Source of the DNA: JALENY01 sp036310185
Lineage (GTDB): Bacteria; Bacillota; Clostridia; Lachnospirales; Lachnospiraceae
Assembly: GCA_036310185.1 (NCBI GenBank)
Contig: JAXJSH010000144.1
Span: 1 to 45,865 of the forward strand
Length of the DNA stretch: 45,865 nucleotides
Reading direction: 5' to 3'
Below, piece after piece: positions 41,110 through 45,865 of the stretch. A program made the translations under genes and the position numbers. The notes beneath the pieces are model-generated. The model ran no database searches and was not told the DNA's origin. It saw only the letters and a program-made list of their open reading frames with translations. Positions within the stretch are counted from its first letter, which is position 1. The number at the start of each line of letters is the position of its first letter.

Positions 41110-41349
41110 ATGGAAATTTTAAGAATTGTTTTAAATATTATATTTGTAATAGATTGTATTGCTTTAACAGTAGTTGTCTTAATGCAGGAAGGTAAAAGCG
41201 CAGGTCTTGGTGCTCTCGCAGGCGGTAACAGCGAGACATACTGGGGAAAGAACAAAGGTCGTTCAAAAGAAGGTACTTTAAAGAAAGTGACCAAAATCAT
41301 GGCTGCACTTTTCGTTATTCTTGCGCTTGTTTTAAATATGAATTTCTAA
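41110..41349 (+). CDS. secG: Protein translocase subunit SecG
   Basis: 79 residues with two membrane helices (about 3-23 and 58-76) and the conserved loop VLMQEGKSAGLGALAGG between them. SecG joins SecYE in protein export. The ATG at 41110 lies 7 bases after GGAGG; a GTG at 41104 is too close to that site. secG-rnr-smpB-ssrA is a conserved Firmicute gene order. Confidence 0.95.
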   Translation: MEILRIVLNIIFVIDCIALTVVVLMQEGKSAGLGALAGGNSETYWGKNKGRSKEGTLKKVTKIMAALFVILALVLNMNF

Positions 41350-41363
41350 TACGAAGACAAATG

Positions 41364-41395
41364 ACACTCTTGTTTAACAGCAAGAGTGTTTTTTA
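41364..41395 (+). terminator. Terminator after secG
   Basis: ACACTCTTG (41364-41372) pairs with CAAGAGTGT (41381-41389), followed by a T-run. It sits before rnr and so may only attenuate transcription into it. Confidence 0.85.
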
Positions 41396-41431
41396 TTCAT
41401 AAGAAAGGGGCATCTGCCCGGGGAGTAATCA

Positions 41432-43576
41432 TTGGATAAGAAATTTGAAAAAAGAAAAGCATTGATATATGAGCTGATTTCCTCAAAAGAATATCGTCCC
41501 ATGAAGACAAAAGAAATCGCTGCACTGCTGCAGATTCCCCGCTCCCAGCGTGTGGATCTGCAGCAGGTGCTGGACGAGCTGATGAATGAAGGAAAAATCG
41601 GCTTTAATAAAAAAGGACAGTATAAAAAGAAAAAAATACGTGTTTTGCCGAAAAACCGTTATTATACCGGGACTTTTATCGGAAATCCAAAGGGATTTGG
41701 CTTTGTGGAGATCGAGGGCGAAGAGGAAGATTTATATATTCCAAAAGAAAATGTACTGAACGCCCTTCATATGGACCGGGTTCAGGTGCAGATCAATCCG
41801 GAAAAAGCGGGTCGGCGCCGGGAAGGTACGATCGTAAAGATACTGGATCACGGCATCACAGAACTGGTGGGGACTTACGAAAAGAAATCGAAGGCCAATT
41901 ATGGTTTTGTGATTCCGGATAATCCCAAGTTTACAAGAGACATTTTTATCCCGATTGAACAGGGCGAGGGTGCCAGTTCCGGTGATAAAGTGGTGGTGAC
42001 AATTACCAGCTACGGACAGCGCAGAGAGAATCCCCAGGGACGAATCAAAGAAATCATTGGTCAGGAGGGTGCTCCGGGCACGGATGTTTTATCGATCGCA
42101 AAAGCGACCGGCATGCCTATGGAGTTCCCGGAAAAGGTCCTTCGTCAGGCAGAACGCATCTCTGAGACGTTAAACGAAGGGGATTTTTATGGAAGAAGAG
42201 ATCTGCGTGACTGGGTTATTGTGACCATAGACGGTGAAGATGCCAAGGATCTGGATGACGGCGTTTCTCTGACAAGAGAGGGTGATCTGTACCGTCTTGG
42301 TGTTCACATCGCAGACGTAACCAATTATGTGCAGGCGCACAGCGCCCTTGACCGGGAAGCGCTGAAGCGGGGCACCAGTGTGTATCTGGTGGACCGTGTG
42401 ATTCCCATGCTGCCGCAGCGTCTGTCAAATGGTATCTGTTCGCTGAATGCAGGCGAAGACCGCCTGACATTGAGCTGTATCATGGATTTTGACAAATCCG
42501 GAAAAATCGTGCATCACGAGATCTGTGAGACTGTAATTAACGTCAAACGCCGCATGTCCTATACAAATGTGAAGAAAATTCTTGTGGATAAAGATGAAAG
42601 TCTGAGAGAGGAATATGCGGAGCTTGTTCCCATGTTTGAAGAGATGGAACAGTTATCTGCAAAAATCCGGGCAAATCGGGAAAAAAGGGGTGCCATTGAT
42701 TTTGATTTTCCGGAGAGCAAAGTGCTTCTGGATGAAAACGGCCATCCGACCGACATCTATCCGTACGAACAGAATGTGGCGACCAGAATGATCGAAGACT
42801 TTATGCTCAGCGCCAATGAGACTGTGGCAAAAGAATTCTGTCTGGCAGAGATTCCGTTTGTATACCGGACCCATGAGAATCCGGATATGGAAAAGATCGA
42901 ACAGGTCTTGTCAATGGTGCGTCATCAGGGTTATACTGCTAAGAAAGCAGGTCAGGAGATCACACCGAAAGAGATTCAGACCGTAATGGAACAGATCAGG
43001 GGCAGTGCAAAAGAACCGCTGTTTTCCAGACTGTTTCTCCGTTCTATGAAACAGGCCCGTTATACGACGGACTGCACGGGACATTTTGGGCTGGCGGCAA
43101 AATATTACTGCCATTTTACATCACCGATTCGTCGTTATCCGGATCTGCAGATTCACCGTATTATCAAAGATACCATCCGCAATCGCATGAACGATGCGAA
43201 AAAAGCATATTATGAAGAATTTCTGGCTCAGGTGGCAGAGCAGTCCAGTGTACTGGAGCGCCGGGCAGAGGAAGTGGAACGGGAAACCGTGAAGCTGAAA
43301 AAGGCAGAATATATGGCGGACCGCATCGGGGATGTTTTTGAAGGTGTTATTTCCGGTGTGACCGGATGGGGCATCTATGTGGAACTGCCGAACAGTGTGG
43401 AAGGTCTGGTTCATGTGAGCAGCCTGAAGGATGATTATTATGTGTTTGATGAAGAAAATCACCGGATGGTGGGAGAAACAACAGAGAATACCTATGAGAT
43501 GGGCGATAAGATCAAGGTACGTGTCTGGGATGTGGATCTTAGCACAAGGACGATCGATTTTCTTATTGCACGGTAA
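41432..43576 (+). CDS. rnr: Ribonuclease R
   Basis: 714 residues. This 3'-5' exoribonuclease degrades structured RNA and works with tmRNA in clearing non-stop messages. Order of domains: N-terminal winged helix (about 1-65), cold-shock OB folds (about 70-220), the RNB catalytic domain with VTIDGEDAKDLDDGV (about 265-280), and a C-terminal S1 domain (VFEGVISGVTGWGIYVELPN). The start is TTG at 41432, after GGGGAG. It lies directly before smpB and ssrA. Confidence 0.96.
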   Translation: MDKKFEKRKALIYELISSKEYRPMKTKEIAALLQIPRSQRVDLQQVLDELMNEGKIGFNKKGQYKKKKIRVLPKNRYYTGTFIGNPKGFGFVEIEGEEEDLYIPKENVLNALHMDRVQVQINPEKAGRRREGTIVKILDHGITELVGTYEKKSKANYGFVIPDNPKFTRDIFIPIEQGEGASSGDKVVVTITSYGQRRENPQGRIKEIIGQEGAPGTDVLSIAKATGMPMEFPEKVLRQAERISETLNEGDFYGRRDLRDWVIVTIDGEDAKDLDDGVSLTREGDLYRLGVHIADVTNYVQAHSALDREALKRGTSVYLVDRVIPMLPQRLSNGICSLNAGEDRLTLSCIMDFDKSGKIVHHEICETVINVKRRMSYTNVKKILVDKDESLREEYAELVPMFEEMEQLSAKIRANREKRGAIDFDFPESKVLLDENGHPTDIYPYEQNVATRMIEDFMLSANETVAKEFCLAEIPFVYRTHENPDMEKIEQVLSMVRHQGYTAKKAGQEITPKEIQTVMEQIRGSAKEPLFSRLFLRSMKQARYTTDCTGHFGLAAKYYCHFTSPIRRYPDLQIHRIIKDTIRNRMNDAKKAYYEEFLAQVAEQSSVLERRAEEVERETVKLKKAEYMADRIGDVFEGVISGVTGWGIYVELPNSVEGLVHVSSLKDDYYVFDEENHRMVGETTENTYEMGDKIKVRVWDVDLSTRTIDFLIAR

Positions 43577-43715
43577 TGCGAAGATACAAAAATGCTCTGG
43601 TGCCATATGTTTTGCGGTTGAGCCAGACAGATTATTTGATTCGCAAATATTTTTGTGAATTTGCGGGTACGCTTTGATTTGTATGCGGTTGTATTATCAT
43701 ATCAGGAGACTGTGC

Positions 43716-43739
43716 GATGAAACAGAAAGGGACGGATTA
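43716..43739 (+). CDS. Possible 7-codon leader peptide before smpB
   Basis: ATG AAA CAG AAA GGG ACG GAT TAA encodes MKQKGTD. AGGAG lies 8 bases before its ATG, whereas smpB itself has only a weak ribosome site. The stop is 4 bases before the smpB ATG, in a different frame, so translation of smpB may depend on ribosomes finishing this mini-frame. Confidence 0.35.
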
Positions 43740-43743
43740 AGAT

Positions 43744-44211
43744 ATGTCAAAAGAGAGTATCAAACTGATTGCCAACAACAAAAAGGCATATCATGACTAT
43801 TTTATTGAAGATAAATATGAAGCGGGTGTGGCACTTCACGGGACTGAGGTGAAGTCCATCCGCATGGGCAAATGCAGTATCAAAGAATCTTTTATCCGAA
43901 TTGAAAGGGGAGAGGTTTTTGTTTACGGCATGCATATCAGCCCCTATGAAAAAGGCAATATTTTCAACAAAGATCCCCTGCGCCCGAAGAAATTGCTCCT
44001 TCACAGAGAGGAAATCAATAAAATGGAAGGAAAAATTTCAGAAAAGGGCTTTACATTAGTACCCTTACAGGTGTATCTTAAAGGGAGTCTGGTAAAAGTG
44101 GAGATTGGTATCGCAAAAGGTAAAAAGCTCTACGACAAACGCCAGGACATTGCAAAGAAAGATATGCGCCGGGAAGCCGAGCGGGAATTCAAGGTGCGGA
44201 ATCTTTCATAA
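43744..44211 (+). CDS. smpB: tmRNA-binding protein SmpB
   Basis: 155 residues. It binds tmRNA and guides it to stalled ribosomes. Family motifs are NNKKAYHDYFIEDKYEAGVAL, GTEVKSIR, NPLRPKKLLLHR-like NIFNKDPLRPKKLLLHR and the basic tail GKKLYDKRQDIAKKDMRRE. It ends 22 bases before ssrA, its RNA partner. The ribosome site of the ATG is weak (GGA), with a better one serving a 7-codon frame just upstream. Confidence 0.97.
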   Translation: MSKESIKLIANNKKAYHDYFIEDKYEAGVALHGTEVKSIRMGKCSIKESFIRIERGEVFVYGMHISPYEKGNIFNKDPLRPKKLLLHREEINKMEGKISEKGFTLVPLQVYLKGSLVKVEIGIAKGKKLYDKRQDIAKKDMRREAEREFKVRNLS

Positions 44212-44233
44212 ACCAAACAATACCTTATAATAA

Positions 44234-44576
44234 GGGCTTGTACTGGTTTCGACGGGGGTTTTGAAGTTAGGGAAGCCATTCGCGGGCTGGACCGCGTCAC
44301 CAACCGGAACTTAAATTTAAACGCAGACGAACAGTTAGCGTTAGCAGCCTAATTGCTGCTCGTCAGCCCTGATGCACTCACACATCAGGAATCTGGCGTC
44401 GACTATGTGAGAAACGATGCAGGCAAAGCTTTGCGTCTGCAGGCGTACTATGAAGCTACTGAAGGCTGGAGCCTGTCATTTGGCGCCAGCTGGAGGGAAT
44501 GTCAAAAAAATGACTGTAATGGGAGATGCCTTAATGGATAGGCTTTCGGACAGGGGTTCGATTCCCCTCAGGTCCA
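44234..44576 (+). ncRNA. ssrA: tmRNA (transfer-messenger RNA)
   Basis: The 5' end GGGCTTG pairs with CAGGTCC at 44569-44575 to form the acceptor stem, with A44576 as discriminator. The tRNA-like parts GGTTTCGACGGG and GGGGTTCGATTCCCC are present. The tag frame ends GCA-GAC-GAA-CAG-TTA-GCG-TTA-GCA-GCC-TAA (44323-44352), giving a tag ending ADEQLALAA; the exact resume codon is not certain (AAC or GCA). CCA is not encoded (CTG follows), so it must be added after processing. Together with SmpB it rescues stalled ribosomes. Confidence 0.96.
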
Positions 44577-44630
44577 CTGACGAGCCGGAATTCGGATATT
44601 ACGAGTTTGGATTCGGATGGTTCAGTTTTA

Positions 44631-44661
44631 AAAAAAGTGCCGTTATGCGGCACTTTTTTTG
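44631..44661 (+). terminator. Terminator after ssrA
   Basis: AAAGTGCCG (44634-44642) pairs with CGGCACTTT (44648-44656), followed by further T. Confidence 0.92.
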
Positions 44662-44777
44662 TATCATGCCCTATTTCAGACGGCAGATTCTTTTTCACTT
44701 TTAATGGAAATTATGATAAAATAGTCCGGTAAAAAACATAATAGAAACAGAAAAGAAACGGAAAGAAAGGAAATGAT

Positions 44778-45611
44778 ATGTTAAACATCGGTTGTCATTT
44801 ATCCTCGTCAAAAGGATTTTTGCATATGGGAAAGGAAGCGCAGTCCATTGATGCCAATACCTTTCAGTTTTTTACCAGAAACCCGCGGGGAAGCAGAGCG
44901 AAGGAAATCGATCCGGCGGATGCGAAGGCACTTGTGGACTTTTTGCAGGAAAACAGATTTGCCGGAATTCTGGCCCATGCACCCTATACATTAAATGCAT
45001 GTTCCGATAAAGCACAGATCAGGGAATTTGCCTGGCAGACCATGAAAGATGACCTGAAACGCATGGAATATATTCCGGGAAATATGTACAATTTTCATCC
45101 GGGCAGCCATGTAGGACAGGGAACAGAGCAGGGAATCTCTTATATCACGCAGATGCTCAATGATATTCTGGAAGAAAGTCAGACCACGACGGTTCTTCTG
45201 GAAACCATGGCCGGAAAAGGTTCGGAAGTGGGCGGAAAATTTGAAGAGCTGCGTGGGATTATGGATGGTGTTGCGCTGGAAAGTCATATGGGGGTATGTC
45301 TGGATACCTGTCATGTGTACGATGCGGGATATGATATTGTAAATGATCTGGACGGCGTACTGGATGAATTTGATCGCATTATTGGTTTGGAACGGTTAAA
45401 AGCGATTCACATCAATGACAGTAAAAATCCATTTGCCAGCCATAAAGACCGTCATGAAAAAATCGGCGAAGGCAGTATTGGACTGGATGCGATGGTGCGC
45501 ATCATAAATCATCCGAAATTGAGAGATCTTCCGTTTTATCTGGAGACACCAAATGAATTGCCCGGATACGCTGCGGAGATTCGTATACTAAGACAGAGTT
45601 ATATAGATTAA
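44778..45611 (+). CDS. nfo: Endonuclease IV (AP endonuclease)
   Basis: 277 residues of the zinc-dependent TIM-barrel Nfo family. It cuts DNA 5' to abasic sites in base-excision repair. The opening NIGCHLSSSKGF, the FNFHPGSHVG motif, LLETMAGKG, VCLDTCHVYDAGYD and AIHINDSKNPFASHKDRHEKIGEG carry the metal-binding His, Glu and Asp residues. GAAAGGAA precedes the ATG. It stands alone after the tmRNA terminator. A hairpin repeat begins 31 bases after its stop. Confidence 0.96.
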   Translation: MLNIGCHLSSSKGFLHMGKEAQSIDANTFQFFTRNPRGSRAKEIDPADAKALVDFLQENRFAGILAHAPYTLNACSDKAQIREFAWQTMKDDLKRMEYIPGNMYNFHPGSHVGQGTEQGISYITQMLNDILEESQTTTVLLETMAGKGSEVGGKFEELRGIMDGVALESHMGVCLDTCHVYDAGYDIVNDLDGVLDEFDRIIGLERLKAIHINDSKNPFASHKDRHEKIGEGSIGLDAMVRIINHPKLRDLPFYLETPNELPGYAAEIRILRQSYID

Positions 45612-45641
45612 AACATGCGTGACAGGACTTATTGACGGAGC

Positions 45642-45702
45642 GCATAAAATGCGGAGTGATTCGTAGGTATCAAAGGGGCAAAATACCTTTGACCCCAACA
45701 TC
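45642..45702. repeat. Hairpin repeat, copy 3 of 3
   Basis: A 61-bp element starting GCATAAAATGCGGAGT, like copy 1, and ending CCAACATC. The stem is GGTATCAAAGG with CCTTTGACCCC: where copies 1 and 2 use G-U pairs, this copy has A-U and G-C pairs, so the fold is kept although the sequence changed. It follows nfo. Confidence 0.8.
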
Positions 45703-45750
45703 GTTATACCAGAATATCATGATGCAATATCTTAACAAGGAGGAACAAGT

Positions 45751-45774
45751 TTGAAACAAAGAGGTAGTGGTTAG
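45751..45774 (+). CDS. Possible 7-codon frame at the right edge (leader peptide or broken gene)
   Basis: TTG AAA CAA AGA GGT AGT GGT TAG encodes MKQRGSG. A perfect AAGGAGG (45737-45743) lies 7 bases upstream, so translation starts are expected here. After the TAG the frame stays open for 18 more codons. It could be a leader peptide for a gene beyond the window or a gene broken near its start. It resembles the 7-codon frame before smpB (MKQKGTD). Confidence 0.25.
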   Translation: MKQRGSG

Positions 45775-45865
45775 AGAAGAATAGAATTGCATAGCAAACA
45801 AACCATCCTTTTGGGTGGCTTCAAAAAGTAAATATAGATATGACACTTAATTCATGGCAGACACG

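Noticed and set aside
44226..44231. TATAAT directly before the tmRNA 5' end
   Set aside because: It is only 2 bases from the mature 5' end, so transcription from it would start inside the tmRNA, and there is no -35 box at the right distance. The tmRNA is more likely cut from the smpB transcript.

Overview
The window looks like a chromosomal segment of a spore-forming, low-to-moderate GC Firmicute of the class Clostridia, most likely family Lachnospiraceae. The reasons are the sporulation genes (spo0A, a spoIIM-like gene, spoVB), strong AGGAGG ribosome sites, TTGACA-17-TATAAT promoters, a CGAAC-N4-GTTCG LexA box, a FabK/FabT-type fatty-acid cluster with fused accD-accA, and a tmRNA tag ending in ALAA. 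I could not run a search, so genus is not assigned. Almost everything is core metabolism and information processing. I see no prophage, insertion sequence, CRISPR array, rRNA or tRNA.

Layout. 1-3.2 kb: the start of a TrmH-type methyltransferase gene (reading left off the edge), a small histidine-rich membrane protein behind two palindromic operators, a self-regulated padR/membrane-protein pair, and yaaA. 3.2-6.1 kb: spo0A and glgA. 6.1-7.8 kb (minus strand): a secreted L,D-transpeptidase with cell-wall-binding repeats. 8.0-13.1 kb: recA-recX, rny, a spoIIM-like gene and a xerD-type recombinase with two altered active-site positions. 13.2-15.7 kb (minus strand): spoVB and a DAHP synthase gene. 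15.7-19.9 kb: iscR-iscS-iscU-mnmA-hisJ, linking Fe-S assembly and tRNA thiolation behind an Rrf2-type operator. 20.0-23.2 kb: gap-pgk-tpiA. 23.5-27.3 kb: an ABC exporter, a small membrane protein (minus strand) and homoserine dehydrogenase. 27.4-29.0 kb: gpmI. 29.4-39.7 kb: fabH-acpP-fabK-fabD-fabG-fabF-accB-fabZ-accC-accDA, then fabT. 39.7-45.6 kb: eno, secG, rnr, smpB, ssrA (tmRNA) and nfo.

How the genes work together. Five lower-glycolysis enzymes (Gap, Pgk, TpiA, GpmI, Eno) lie within 21 kb. The complete type II fatty-acid synthesis set sits between gpmI and eno, and eno has no obvious promoter of its own. secG, rnr, smpB and ssrA form the familiar secretion/RNA-quality-control block. Several operons carry a readable operator: LexA before recA, Rrf2/IscR type before iscR, FabT type before fabH, and tandem PadR sites before padR.

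The least explained element is a 48-61 bp hairpin repeat present three times. Two copies bracket the fabH promoter and one follows nfo. Its stem is preserved by compensating changes between copies.
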